Source of the DNA: Duganella sp. SG902 | Lineage (GTDB): Bacteria; Pseudomonadota; Gammaproteobacteria; Burkholderiales; Burkholderiaceae_D | DNA: 64,000 nt | Assembly (NCBI RefSeq): GCF_013376005.1 | Contig: NZ_JABMJK010000006.1 | Location: 310,001 to 374,000 of the forward strand | Direction: 5' to 3' | In this document: in pieces, positions 52,604 to 62,281 of the stretch | Numbering within the stretch: position 1 is the first letter of the stretch | How the letters are laid out: the number at the start of each line of letters is the position of its first letter | Made by a program: the position numbers and the translations under genes | The notes under the pieces: model-generated | Seen by the model: the letters and a program-made list of their open reading frames with translations, nothing else | What the model was told of the DNA's origin: nothing | Database searches by the model: none

Positions 52604-53560
52604 CTAGTTAAAAATTTGCTTCAACGATTGCGCCGCCGCCAGGGCATCGCTCCAGGCCTCCAGTTGCGCCAGGCTGGCCTGAGCCAGTTTGTTGCTGACG
52701 GCGCGCGGCAGAGGGCCGAAACGCTGCACCAATTGCCGCTCCAATAACGCGACGGCTCCCTCCTTGCGTCCTTGCTCGAGGCCTATCTTGATGCCGTCGT
52801 TGATCAACATTTGCTCCAATGGGTTAAATAACTTCTTCATCTCGCTCCCCTTTGCCAACCAGATGACCTCCTGCAAATAGCGCCGCTCATATGCCTCGGG
52901 CAAGACCATCATCCAGTTAATCACATCGAATAAAACCATTATGCGCCGCTCCCGCCAGCCATGCTGGAACAGCAATTGGGTCAGGTGGCGCTTGGCCGTA
53001 TACAGCTCGTCGGCGTCGTGATGCGCCTGCTGAGTCAGCGCATGCGCGTGAGTGACCCAGGCAATAGGATTATCCGAAGCTTCCAACGCGTCGATATCCG
53101 CCGCGCAATCGAGCAGCTTGGCGGTGCCGAAAGAGAACGTCATCGCCGTACCGTGCAACGCCTCATGGAAGCCCTCCGGACGCCAGCTCGGATGGTCATC
53201 AGCCAGCAGCACCAGGCTGATTACCGGGAGGCCGTAGGTTTCCCTGATGCGGGAGTAGTAGTCGCGCATGCGACGCGCCAGCCTGGAGTCATGCTGCGCC
53301 TGGATTTCGACGTGGATCAACACCCGGCGCGCGCCATCGCGCAGACGCACCTCGACCAGCTTGTCGGCCACCATCACGTCGGGCGCCCTGCCCAAACCCA
53401 ACCGCGCCAGTTCCTTGTCGCGGAAACGCGGGCGCTGCCGCCAGTCGATCAGGGCGCTGAGATCCGCAAAATAGAAATCGAGGAAGCGCCGGAAAGCATG
53501 CGACAAGGCGGCTTTCCATGGCAAATCATAACGGGCAGGCGGGGTGGCGGCGGTCGACAT
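52604..53560 (-). CDS. Rpn/PD-(D/E)XK nuclease-family protein with DUF4351 tail
   Basis: 318 aa. The N-terminal domain has the Rpn/transposase_31-like pattern: [20 protein letters not shown], then [16 protein letters not shown] and [12 protein letters not shown], where D and ExQ are candidate nuclease ligands. The C-terminal ~55 residues ([16 protein letters not shown] ... [17 protein letters not shown]) are a DUF4351 domain. Start at 53560 is chosen; an extension to 53602 is possible. Such proteins are often mobile and multicopy, but no flanking repeats are seen here. Confidence 0.85.
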   Translation of the reverse strand: MSTAATPPARYDLPWKAALSHAFRRFLDFYFADLSALIDWRQRPRFRDKELARLGLGRAPDVMVADKLVEVRLRDGARRVLIHVEIQAQHDSRLARRMRDYYSRIRETYGLPVISLVLLADDHPSWRPEGFHEALHGTAMTFSFGTAKLLDCAADIDALEASDNPIAWVTHAHALTQQAHHDADELYTAKRHLTQLLFQHGWRERRIMVLFDVINWMMVLPEAYERRYLQEVIWLAKGSEMKKLFNPLEQMLINDGIKIGLEQGRKEGAVALLERQLVQRFGPLPRAVSNKLAQASLAQLEAWSDALAAAQSLKQIFN

Positions 53561-53634
53561 CTTCCCAGTCTGCGGCCAACTCACACCCCTCGGCATGACC
53601 AATTACAAGATATGCCCCGACAATCCTGGAATTT

Positions 53635-53883
53635 CTAATGGCCCAGAAGTTGCCGTCCGGTCGGGCTCAGCTCGATGGTGCCGGTGACGCCGCCATCGTC
53701 CAGCGTCAACGCGACGAGGCCGGCCTCCTCCAGCAGCGTCAGCTGGCGGCGCAGCGCGCTCATGGGCAGGCCGGCCTGCTTGCTCAGTTTGGCCAGCGAA
53801 CAAGGCTTGCCGGGCCGCTCGGCCTCGATCCGCCCGAGGGCCTCCAGCAGGCCGGCCAGGGCGGCCATCACGTTATCATCCAT
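53635..53883 (-). CDS. Small winged-helix protein (ArsR/MarR-like)
   Basis: 82 aa. A compact winged helix: GLLEALGRIEAERPGKPCSLAKLSKQAGLPMSALRRQLTLLEEAGLVALT, then a wing with GGVTGTIELSPTG. It diverges from the FdhF/YdeP-type gene with only 61 bases between starts, so it is the natural candidate to regulate that gene. Start at 53883; the open frame extends further, but that part is antisense to the molybdoenzyme start. Confidence 0.75.
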   Translation of the reverse strand: MDDNVMAALAGLLEALGRIEAERPGKPCSLAKLSKQAGLPMSALRRQLTLLEEAGLVALTLDDGGVTGTIELSPTGRQLLGH

Positions 53884-53944
53884 GGGAACACATCGCTTAG
53901 TTGAAAATGCAATATACTCGCAGAAAATATTACCGGACCGCAAC

Positions 53945-56263
53945 ATGAACAAAAAGCCCGAATCAGGCCACATCGAACCCTACACCCATCCGGCCGCCGG
54001 CTGGGGCGCGCTGAAACAGGTAGCCATCAACCTCGTGCGCGAACGCGTCGCTGGCGGCAATTATAAGACGCTGCTCAAGCAAAACCAGCCGGACGGCTTC
54101 GACTGCCCCGGCTGCGCCTGGCCCGACCGCGAGCACGCCTCCACCTTTGAATTCTGCGAGAACGGCGTCAAGGCGGTGGCCGCCGAGGCGACCAGCAAGC
54201 GCGTCAGGCCGGAATTCTTCGCCGCCCACACCGTCACCGAACTGCTGCGGCAATCGGACTACGAACTGGAACAGCACGGCCGCCTGACCGATCCCATGGT
54301 CTACGACGCCGCCAGCGACAAATACCGGCCGATCGGCTGGGACGACGCCTTCGCGCTGATGGCGCGCCACCTGAACGCCCTGCCCGATCCCAACCAGGCC
54401 ACCTTCTACACCTCGGGCCGCACCGGCAACGAGGCGGCCTTCCTGTTCCAGCTGTTCGTGCGCATGTACGGCACCAACAACTTCCCGGACTGCTCCAACA
54501 TGTGCCACGAGCCGACCAGCCGCGGCCTGCCGGGCACGGTCGGCATCGGCAAGGGCACGGTCACGCTGGAGGACTTCGAACATGCCGACACCCTGCTGAT
54601 CTTCGGCCAGAACCCGGCCACCAACCACCCGCGCATGATGGGCGAGCTGCGCGATTGCGCACGCCGCGGCGCCACCATCGTCTCCATCAACCCGCTGCGC
54701 GAGCGCGGACTGGAACGCTTCACCTCGCCGGCGCACGCGCTGGAAATGCTGACCGGCTCGACCACCCACATCGCCTCGCTGTTCATCCAGCCCAGGCTGG
54801 CCGGCGACTTCGCGCTGATCAAGGCCATGGCCAAGCGCCTGGTCGAGCGCGACGACGAGGCGCTGGCGGCCGGCCAGGCCAGCCTGCTGGACCGCGAATT
54901 CATCGAGCGCCACACCAGCGGCTACGCCGCCTTCGAGCAAGACCTGCGCGCCGAGAGCTGGGACGTGCTGCTGCGCGAATCCGGCGTGCCGCGCGCGCAG
55001 ATCGAACAACTGACCGACATCTACATCAAGGGCAAGAACGTCATCAGCACCTGGGGCATGGGCCTGACCCAGCACAAGGGTGCGCTCAAGACCATCCAGA
55101 TGCTGTCCAACCTGATGATGATGCGCGGGCAGATCGGCCGCAAGGGCGCGGGCCTGTGCCCGGTGCGCGGCCACTCCAACGTGCAGGGCGACCGCACCAT
55201 GGGCATCGAGGAAAAGCCGACCAAGGCCTTCCTCGACCGTATGCAAAAAGTATTTGACTTCGAGCCGCCGCGCGAACACGGGCTGGATACGGTGGACAGC
55301 ATCCAGGCCATGCTGGACGGCCGCGTGAAGGTGTTCATCGCCATGGGCGGCAACTTCGCCATGGCCACGCCGGACACCGCCCTCACCTTCGAGGCGCTGC
55401 GCAAGTGCGAGCTGACCGTGCACGTCGCCACCAAGCTCAATCGCAGCCACCTGGTGATGGGCAAGGACGCGCTGATCCTGCCGACGCTGGGGCGCACCGA
55501 GATCGACCTGCAAAACGGCGTGCCGCAGGGCGTGACGGTGGAAGACTCGATGAGCATGGTGCACCTGTCCTTCGGCATGAACAAGCCGGCCTCGGACAAC
55601 CTGCTGTCGGAAACCGCGATCGTGGCGCGCCTGGCGCACGCCACGCTGGGCAGCGGCAAGATCGACTGGCTGGCCTGCGCCGCCGACTACGCCAGCATCC
55701 GCGAGATGATCGAAAAAGTCTTCGACGACTTCCACGACTTCAACGCGCGCGTGGCGCATCCGGGCGGCTTCCACCTGCGCGTGGCCTCGCGCGAGCGCGA
55801 ATGGCGCACCGCCAGCGGCCGCGCGCAGTTCGTGCCGCACGCGGTGGATCTGGACACGCCGATTCACCGCGCCCGCGCATTGCACGGCGAGCGCCTGATG
55901 GTGCTGATGACGGCCCGTTCGCACGACCAGTACAACACCACCATCTACGGCCTGGACGACCGCTACCGCGGCGTGTACGGCCTGCGCCGCGTGGTCTTCA
56001 TCAACAAGGAAGACCTGGCGATGCTGGGCCTGAGGAACGGCGAATACGTGGACATGGTGAGCGTGTGGGACGACAACGTCACGCGCCGCGCCGAGCGCTT
56101 CCTGCTGGTGGAATACGACATCCCGCGCGGCTGCCTGGGCGCCTACTTCCCCGAGACCAACGGCCTGGTGCCGCTGCACAGCACCGCCGACGGCGCCGGC
56201 ACCCCCACCTCCAAGTCGATCCCGGTGCTGCTGGAGCGCTGCGCGACGGCGCCGGCCGACTAG
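53945..56263 (+). CDS. FdhF/YdeP family molybdopterin oxidoreductase
   Basis: 772 aa. N-terminal cysteines FDCPGCAWPD and a further cysteine in FEFCENGVKAV fit an Fe-S site. Mo-bis-MGD domain motifs are TFYTSGRTGNEAAFLFQLF, PDCSNMCHEPTSRGLPGTVG, IFGQNPATNHPRMM and INPLRERGLERF, all YdeP-like. No in-frame UGA, so there is no selenocysteine despite selD in the window. A C-terminal molydopterin dinucleotide-binding domain is seen around residues 650-770 (MTARSHDQYNTTIYGLDDRYRG). It needs FdhD for sulfuration; fdhD lies 5.2 kb away. Substrate unproven; in E. coli YdeP has been tied to acid resistance. Confidence 0.9.
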   Translation: MNKKPESGHIEPYTHPAAGWGALKQVAINLVRERVAGGNYKTLLKQNQPDGFDCPGCAWPDREHASTFEFCENGVKAVAAEATSKRVRPEFFAAHTVTELLRQSDYELEQHGRLTDPMVYDAASDKYRPIGWDDAFALMARHLNALPDPNQATFYTSGRTGNEAAFLFQLFVRMYGTNNFPDCSNMCHEPTSRGLPGTVGIGKGTVTLEDFEHADTLLIFGQNPATNHPRMMGELRDCARRGATIVSINPLRERGLERFTSPAHALEMLTGSTTHIASLFIQPRLAGDFALIKAMAKRLVERDDEALAAGQASLLDREFIERHTSGYAAFEQDLRAESWDVLLRESGVPRAQIEQLTDIYIKGKNVISTWGMGLTQHKGALKTIQMLSNLMMMRGQIGRKGAGLCPVRGHSNVQGDRTMGIEEKPTKAFLDRMQKVFDFEPPREHGLDTVDSIQAMLDGRVKVFIAMGGNFAMATPDTALTFEALRKCELTVHVATKLNRSHLVMGKDALILPTLGRTEIDLQNGVPQGVTVEDSMSMVHLSFGMNKPASDNLLSETAIVARLAHATLGSGKIDWLACAADYASIREMIEKVFDDFHDFNARVAHPGGFHLRVASREREWRTASGRAQFVPHAVDLDTPIHRARALHGERLMVLMTARSHDQYNTTIYGLDDRYRGVYGLRRVVFINKEDLAMLGLRNGEYVDMVSVWDDNVTRRAERFLLVEYDIPRGCLGAYFPETNGLVPLHSTADGAGTPTSKSIPVLLERCATAPAD

Positions 56264-56548
56264 CCGCCACAAGTCCCCTTCCGCCCGTCCGTCCCGATGG
56301 GCGCCTCATCCTCCTCGCACCACAGGCGCGCCGCGCGCGCGCCAAAAACTTCCTCCCGTGAAATCGTTTGCATCATTCTGGTGAAGGGTCAGATTTTCCT
56401 TACACGGCTTTAAGGTAGTTCTGATGGTGCACCGCAGCAAACACTGATAGCGTGACTTTTGCCATGCAAGCAAGGCATGTCCGGCCACGAGCCGGCCAAT
56501 CTTCCAACGGTATCGAACCGCTGGTGTCACAACAATCGGAGGGAGCTT

Positions 56549-59500
56549 ATGTTGAAGAAAACGGAAATGGCGCGTACTTTGTCTGTGGCATACGCGGCGG
56601 CTGTGATGGGAGCGGTGGTCGCGCCGGTGGCGCTGGCGCAGTCCAACGCATCGGGCAATATCTATGGCCGCGTGGAAGCGCCGGCCGGCGCCACGATCCT
56701 GCTGACCAATACCGACACGGCGCTGAAACGGCTGGTGACACCGGCCGCCGACGGCAGCTACACGGCCACCGCCATGCCCATCGGACACTACAAGATCGAG
56801 TTGCAGCGCGACGGCAGCGTCGTCAACACCGTCGAGATCGACGTGCTGGTGGGGCGCGGCGTGGAGGCCTCGTTCGTCGCGCCAGGCGCGAAAACGGTGC
56901 GCATCACCGGCCACCGCAGCAGCATCGACGTCTCCAGCGCCAACAACGGCGCCACCTTCACCGCCAAGGAGCTGGCCGCGCTGCCGATCGCGCAAAGCGT
57001 CGAGGCCATCGTCCAGCTGGCGCCCAACACCACCCGCGCCGACCCGCGCTACCCGGCCGGCGCCAGCATCGGCGGCGGCGGCGCGTCGGAGAACGCCTAC
57101 TACATCAACGGCTTCCCGGTCGCCAACCCGCTGACCCAGCTGGGCGCCTCGGAGCTGCCGTTCGGCGCCATCGCCCAGGCCCAGGTGATGACCGGCGGCT
57201 TCGGCGCCGAATTCGGCCGCTCCATCGGCGGCGTGATCAACATCACCACCAAGAGCGGCACCAACAACTGGGAAGTGGGGGCGCAGTACAGCATCGAGCC
57301 GAACGCGCTGCGCGCCAAGGCCAAGGACGTGTATTACGCGCGCACCGGCGATCCGAACAACACCGCCACCGATGGCACGATCCACGCGATCAACCACCTC
57401 AACACCGACACCGTCAAAAAGTATGGCGCCTATGTCGGCGGCCCCATCATCGAGGACAAGCTGTTCATGTTCATCGCCGCCGAGCAGACCCGCGAGAACA
57501 GCGGCAAGGTGGCCGACACCATCGACGGCTCGCCCGAGGTGTCGGGATGGCAGGACGATCGCAACAAGACCACCCGCTACCTCGGCAAGTTCGACTGGAA
57601 CATCACCGACAACCACCGCCTCGAATGGACCACCATCGGCGACAAGCCGGTCACCGACCGCACGCTGTCCGGGTTCGACTACGCCAGCGGCAGCCGCACC
57701 GGCGTGGTCAGCGGCACCGCGCATTACGAGAGCCTGGCCAACATCACGCCGACCATCGGCGCCCGCTCCAATATCCTCAAGTACACCGGCAACCTGACCG
57801 ACGCCCTGACCGTGACCGCGCTGTATGGCCGCAACCACACCAGCCACGTGTCGTCGCTGGGCGGCTATGATCCGGCCATCCCGCAAATCATCATCACGGC
57901 CACCGGCAAGAATCCGGACTTCCCGATGGATAACATCAACCGGCAACCGTTCAGCGGCACCATTTCGTCGCCATCGTCGTACGACAAGGTGACCTCGCAG
58001 CGCTTCGACCTGGAATACAAGCTCGGCCAGCACCTGATCCGAGGCGGCTTCGACAACAACAAGCTTTCCTCGTACGGCGCCGGCGACATGACCGCCGGCG
58101 GCTCGAGCTGGAACTACGACCACACCGCCACGCCGAACGCGCCGATCACGCTCAACGGCTACAGCACCACCGTGGCGGCCGGCAGCGGTTCCGGCGCGAC
58201 CGGCTATTTCGTCAGCCACCGCATCTTCAACGACATCACCGCGGCGTTCTCCGACCAGTCGGCGCAATACCTCGAGGACCGCTGGCAGTACAACAAGGAT
58301 CTGCTGCTGACCATCGGCCTGCGCGATGAGCAGTACAAGAACAAGAACGGCCTGGGCCAGACCTTCCTGGAGGTGAACAACCAGCTCAATCCGCGCTTCG
58401 CGGCGGTCTGGGACGCCAACGGCGATTCGAGCTTGAAGGTGTACGGCAGCGCCGGGCGCTACTCGATCCAGATCCCGACCCACGTGGCGATCCGCGGCGC
58501 GTCGGTGTCGACCCTGACCCGCCAGTACTTCACCTACACCGGCATCGGCGCCAACGGCGTGCCGACCGGCCTGACCGCCATCACGCCGGTGACCTCGGCC
58601 GACAACGAGTTCGGGCAACCCAAGCTGTACCAGACCGTCGCGGCGCAAAACCTGAAGCCGAGCTATCAGGACGAGATCACGCTGGGCTTTGAAAAAGCCT
58701 GGTCGCCGGACTTCAACTTCGGCGTCAAGGGCACCTACCGCAAGCTGCGCTCCACCATCGACGATTTCTGCGACCAGCGTCCGTTCGACGCCTGGGCGGC
58801 GGCGCACAACGTCGACACCTCGAACTGGAACGGCTTCGCCTGCGCCTCCATCAATCCCGGCCGCACCAACGACTTCCTGGTGGACTTCTCCGGCACCGGC
58901 ACCAACCTCACCCCGGTCAGCCTGACGGCCAAAGACATGGGTTTCGACAGCCCCAGCCGCACCTACGCAGCGCTGGACTTCCTCGCCGAACACCCGATGC
59001 ATAACGGCTGGTACGGCAAGATCAACTACACGCTGTCGCGCAGCCGAGGCAACACCGAAGGCCAGACCCTGTCCGCGGTGGCGCAAACCGACGTCGCCGC
59101 GACCGAGACCTGGGACCACCGTGAGATCATGGAGCATGCCAGCGGCCTGCTGCCGAACGACCGCCGGCACCAGATCAAGGCGTTCGGCATCTATGAGATC
59201 AACCGCCAATGGTCGCTGGGCGGCAATGCCCTGATCGCCTCGGGCCAGCCGGAGAGCTGCCTGGGCAACTATCCGCAAGCGCTGCAGGACGCCGATCCCG
59301 GCTTCCCGGACTACGGCTCCGCCTACCATTATTGCGGCGTCGGCGGCGCCAACACGCCGGCCCCGCAAGGCAGCGCCGGCCGCCTTCCGTGGGACGTGCG
59401 CTTCGACATGGATGTGGTCTACAAGCCGGCGCGGCTGAACGGCCTGTCGTTCAAGCTGGACATCTTCAATCTGTTCAACAAGCAGACGGTGCAGCAAATC

Positions 59501-59623
59501 GACCAGGTCTACAACACCGCCTCGGGCGCCATCTCGCCGACCTACGGCACGCCGGGCGCGTTCGTCGGCTACACGGCGCCGCGCAGCATGAAGTTCACGG
59601 CGGAATACAACCACCGCTTCTGA
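56549..59623 (+). CDS. TonB-dependent receptor with CarboxypepD_reg-like N-terminal domain
   Basis: 1024 aa outer-membrane protein. Signal peptide ~1-30 (VAYAAAVMGAVVAPVALAQ). Residues ~35-115 are a carboxypeptidase-regulatory-like beta domain (GNIYGRVEAPAGATILL). The plug follows, with AQSVEAIVQLAPNTTRADPRYP, GGGGASENAYYINGFPVANP and GGFGAEFGRSIGGVINITTKSG, then a large barrel to the C-terminal aromatic residue (EYNHRF). GGAGGGAG sits five bases before the ATG; an upstream ATG at 56459 would add 30 non-signal residues. Ligand unknown; such receptors in this lineage often take up peptides or glycans. Confidence 0.92.
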   Translation: MLKKTEMARTLSVAYAAAVMGAVVAPVALAQSNASGNIYGRVEAPAGATILLTNTDTALKRLVTPAADGSYTATAMPIGHYKIELQRDGSVVNTVEIDVLVGRGVEASFVAPGAKTVRITGHRSSIDVSSANNGATFTAKELAALPIAQSVEAIVQLAPNTTRADPRYPAGASIGGGGASENAYYINGFPVANPLTQLGASELPFGAIAQAQVMTGGFGAEFGRSIGGVINITTKSGTNNWEVGAQYSIEPNALRAKAKDVYYARTGDPNNTATDGTIHAINHLNTDTVKKYGAYVGGPIIEDKLFMFIAAEQTRENSGKVADTIDGSPEVSGWQDDRNKTTRYLGKFDWNITDNHRLEWTTIGDKPVTDRTLSGFDYASGSRTGVVSGTAHYESLANITPTIGARSNILKYTGNLTDALTVTALYGRNHTSHVSSLGGYDPAIPQIIITATGKNPDFPMDNINRQPFSGTISSPSSYDKVTSQRFDLEYKLGQHLIRGGFDNNKLSSYGAGDMTAGGSSWNYDHTATPNAPITLNGYSTTVAAGSGSGATGYFVSHRIFNDITAAFSDQSAQYLEDRWQYNKDLLLTIGLRDEQYKNKNGLGQTFLEVNNQLNPRFAAVWDANGDSSLKVYGSAGRYSIQIPTHVAIRGASVSTLTRQYFTYTGIGANGVPTGLTAITPVTSADNEFGQPKLYQTVAAQNLKPSYQDEITLGFEKAWSPDFNFGVKGTYRKLRSTIDDFCDQRPFDAWAAAHNVDTSNWNGFACASINPGRTNDFLVDFSGTGTNLTPVSLTAKDMGFDSPSRTYAALDFLAEHPMHNGWYGKINYTLSRSRGNTEGQTLSAVAQTDVAATETWDHREIMEHASGLLPNDRRHQIKAFGIYEINRQWSLGGNALIASGQPESCLGNYPQALQDADPGFPDYGSAYHYCGVGGANTPAPQGSAGRLPWDVRFDMDVVYKPARLNGLSFKLDIFNLFNKQTVQQIDQVYNTASGAISPTYGTPGAFVGYTAPRSMKFTAEYNHRF

Positions 59624-59638
59624 GCCCGGCCCGGCGGC

Positions 59639-60049
59639 TTACGGTATCGTCAGGATCACCTTCACGGTATCGTCGGCCGCCGATTTCTCGATGTAGCCGA
59701 TGGCGTTGGGGTCGGCCGCGACGGCCTTCTTCACCTCGGCGCTGGAGCCCAGCTCCTTGGGCGCCGTGGCCTTGCCGGTAAACACCAGCTTGGACCAGAT
59801 CGCCTTGACCTGGGCGGTGTCCTTGTCCAGCACCTTGCGGTAGAACTCCGTGCGCAGCGGACCGTCGGTATGCTCGACCGGCGTGAACAGCGTGGATTTG
59901 CCCACGAAGAACTGGCCCGCCTGTTCGCTGAACATGCGCGTGGCCGGATTCTTGGGATTGACGATCACCACGATTTCCGTCGCAAACACGGAGGTGGCGG
60001 CCAGCCAGGCGCCGGCCGCCAGCAACAGCTTGCCCATAGACGTATTCAT
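59639..60049 (-). CDS. PstS-like small periplasmic protein
   Basis: 136 aa with signal peptide LLLAAGAWLAATSVFAT. Contains IVVIVNPKNPATRMFSEQAGQFFVGKSTLF and the C-terminal KAVAADPNAIGYIEKSAADDTVKVIL, typical of short PstS/phosphate-binding-like proteins. It is half the size of normal binding proteins and has no ABC genes alongside. Ten bases after the porin gene, same strand, so cotranscribed. It may be a solute scavenger or a structural partner of the porin. Confidence 0.85.
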   Translation of the reverse strand: MNTSMGKLLLAAGAWLAATSVFATEIVVIVNPKNPATRMFSEQAGQFFVGKSTLFTPVEHTDGPLRTEFYRKVLDKDTAQVKAIWSKLVFTGKATAPKELGSSAEVKKAVAADPNAIGYIEKSAADDTVKVILTIP

Positions 60050-60059
60050 AGCGCGCTCC

Positions 60060-61250
60060 TCAGAAGACGAAATCGATGGCGGCGGCGTACACGGTCACCG
60101 GCCCCGTAAAGCCCGGCTGCGCGTTGAGGAAATAGCCCGGTCCATCCTTCGGCTTGACGCGATCGATCTGCACCTTGAACGCGGCCGACTTGTAGAAGTC
60201 CCACCGCAGGCCCACCGCGTCGGTGGTTTGCAGCCCGGCTTTGATGGCGCCGTTGATGCCGGCGCTCAGGCCGGCCAGCGGGCCGGTCGTGGGCAGGCCG
60301 GCGAAATTGCGGACGCTGTCCTGCTTGGCATTGCCGTGCACGTAGTAAGGCACGAACGCTTGCCAGCGGTAACCGAGCATCAGGTACCAGGAGGTGGTGT
60401 CGGGGATCAGGCGGGTGTCGGTGGTGCGCTTGGCGTATTCGGCCTGGGCCAGCACGTTGCGATAATCCATCGTCAGGCCGAGCGAGGTGAACTTGCCGGT
60501 GAAATCGATCACGTTCAACTGATCCGCGATCGGCAGATTGACGGCCCTGGCGCCGGCCACCAGCTGCGCCAGGCCGGCGTTGTGGATGCTGACGTTGGCC
60601 TGCGAGCGGCCGATACGGTAGGTGAACGGACCGTTCTCCAGCAGCAGCTGGGCCGCCATGGTGCTGGAATTGACCAGGGTGCTGTTGCGCGAATGGTCCT
60701 TGGCCACGCCGGTGGCGAACTGCGCGGTCACCGTGGTCTCGCCGAAGCTGTGCTGGTAGATGACGTCGCCGCCGTTGGCGTTATCCAGCGGCACCTGCTG
60801 ATAGACCTCGGTCGGCGGACGCAGCATGGTGTTGGCGTAGCCGATGTTGCGCGAGTCGGAAATCATATAGATCGGCAAGCCGATGCGGCCGAGGCGCACC
60901 GAGAAGTCGTCGCTGAGCTTGTACTTGGCGAACGCCCACGCCAGCTCGGCGGTGTACTGGTCGCTTTCGCCATGCTTGCGCACCAAGCCCTGCGCGGTGA
61001 ACGACAGCCGGTCATCCCATTTGGCGGTGGCCTGCAGCCCAAAGTTCGAGTCGACCCCGGTGCGGGCATCCTTGCCGACGCCGGAAGCCTGGCTGGGCCG
61101 GCTGAATTCGGCGAGGTCGGTATTGGTCTTGGTCAGGGCGCCGGTGCCGAAGCCGGCGATGGTGATGGGTAAGGAGTCTTGCGCGTGTGCGGTAGCGGCA
61201 ACTACGCCGCATGCCGCGAGGATGGATAGGGCCAGCGTGGTCTTCGTCAT
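60060..61250 (-). CDS. Outer-membrane porin-like protein
   Basis: 396 aa. Signal peptide LALSILAACGVVAATAHAQ, then alternating beta-strand pattern across the protein and a terminal phenylalanine (AAAIDFVF), as required for BAM assembly. LSDDFSVRLGRIGLPIYMISD and WYLMLGYRWQAFVPYYVHG are porin-like strands. GGAGGGAACG precedes the ATG at 61250; an open frame upstream is not used. Followed by the PstS-like gene. Confidence 0.85.
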   Translation of the reverse strand: MTKTTLALSILAACGVVAATAHAQDSLPITIAGFGTGALTKTNTDLAEFSRPSQASGVGKDARTGVDSNFGLQATAKWDDRLSFTAQGLVRKHGESDQYTAELAWAFAKYKLSDDFSVRLGRIGLPIYMISDSRNIGYANTMLRPPTEVYQQVPLDNANGGDVIYQHSFGETTVTAQFATGVAKDHSRNSTLVNSSTMAAQLLLENGPFTYRIGRSQANVSIHNAGLAQLVAGARAVNLPIADQLNVIDFTGKFTSLGLTMDYRNVLAQAEYAKRTTDTRLIPDTTSWYLMLGYRWQAFVPYYVHGNAKQDSVRNFAGLPTTGPLAGLSAGINGAIKAGLQTTDAVGLRWDFYKSAAFKVQIDRVKPKDGPGYFLNAQPGFTGPVTVYAAAIDFVF

Positions 61251-61420
61251 CGTTCCCTCCGGTAGTTGTGGTCGCTTCTTTTGGCGCTGAATCACGACCT
61301 CAGTGTGTATCGGGAAAGATCTTTTTTGTGTAATTTTCGATTGGAATGTGACTTCGCCGTTGCGCGAAGGCAACGGCTAGCCGCATGAAAGCGGTATCAT
61401 GCGTGGCTGACGGCCACGCG

Positions 61421-62224
61421 TCAGGAATATTCGACGCAGCCGTCCTGGCGGCAAAAGCTCAGCAGCTTGATGCCGGCTTCGGCGGCGATATCGATGGCCA
61501 GCGTGCTGGGCGCGGAGATGGTGGCCAGCATGGGAATGTTCATGCGCGCGGCCTTGCGGACCAGCTCGTAGCTGGCGCGGCTGGACATGAAGACGAAGCC
61601 GTTGCGCATGTCGACGCCCTCCAGCGCCAGATGGCCGATCAGCTTGTCCAGCGCGTTGTGGCGGCCGACGTCCTCGCATACTTTCAGCACGGCGCCATCG
61701 ACGCCGCACCATGCGGCGGCATGCACGCCGCCGGTGGCGCGCTGCAGTTCCTGGTACTGTCCCAGTTCCGAAGCCGCGCGGGCGACGGCCGGTTGCAGCG
61801 GCGCCGGCAGCGGCGCGGCCTGGATGCGCTGCGGCCGCAGGTCGAGCAGCTCCAGGCTTTCGATGCCGCACACGCCGCAACCACTGCGGCCCGCCATCGA
61901 ACGGCGCTGCTGCTTGAGCTGCACAAAATCCTCGCTGGCGATGGTGATGTCGATTTCGAAGCTGCGCGCATGCTCGCGCACCTCGATGTCAAACACGTCG
62001 GCCGGCTTGGCCACCAATCCCTCGGTCAGCGCAAAGCCCATGGCGAACGGTTGCAGGTCACGCGGCGTGACCATCATGACGGCATGCGAGATACCATTGA
62101 ATACCAGCGCCACCGGCACTTCCTCGATCACACGGTCGCCGGCGCGAGCGGCGTCGGCGCCGCGATGGCGCGTTACCTGGCGTTCCTGAAAACCCGCCTT
62201 GTCCGACTCCAGATCCAACTTCAT
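61421..62224 (-). CDS. fdhD: Formate dehydrogenase accessory sulfurtransferase FdhD
   Basis: 267 aa. FdhD transfers sulfur from IscS to the Mo-bis-MGD cofactor of formate dehydrogenases and relatives. The key pair of cysteines is in RSGCGVCGIESL, and other family regions are PVALVFNGISHAVMMVTPRDL, CEDVGRHNALDKLIG and FVFMSSRASYELVRKAARM. It is likely to serve the FdhF/YdeP-type enzyme encoded nearby. Start at 62224 rather than 62248 by family alignment from memory. Confidence 0.95.
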   Translation of the reverse strand: MKLDLESDKAGFQERQVTRHRGADAARAGDRVIEEVPVALVFNGISHAVMMVTPRDLQPFAMGFALTEGLVAKPADVFDIEVREHARSFEIDITIASEDFVQLKQQRRSMAGRSGCGVCGIESLELLDLRPQRIQAAPLPAPLQPAVARAASELGQYQELQRATGGVHAAAWCGVDGAVLKVCEDVGRHNALDKLIGHLALEGVDMRNGFVFMSSRASYELVRKAARMNIPMLATISAPSTLAIDIAAEAGIKLLSFCRQDGCVEYS

Positions 62225-62281
62225 CACAGCCCCGCGGAATAAGCACAACGGCTTATTCTACACGGGGCCGCGCGGGCGCGT

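Noticed and set aside
52604-53560. Insertion sequence, because of the transposase_31/Rpn-like fold
   Set aside because: No terminal inverted repeats or target duplication found around it.
53945-56263. Selenocysteine in the formate-dehydrogenase-like enzyme, suggested by nearby selD
   Set aside because: The ORF has no in-frame UGA, and no selA, selB or Sec tRNA gene was seen; SelD is better explained by selenoneine synthesis.
53963-56272. 769-aa minus-strand frame opposite the FdhF/YdeP gene
   Set aside because: Composition (Val/Ala/His/Gln-rich) is that of an antisense shadow; the plus-strand product is a clear molybdoenzyme.
56306-59614. 1102-aa minus-strand frame opposite the TonB-dependent receptor
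   Set aside because: Same GC artefact; no domain, and the plus strand has a signal peptide, plug motifs and a good ribosome-binding site.
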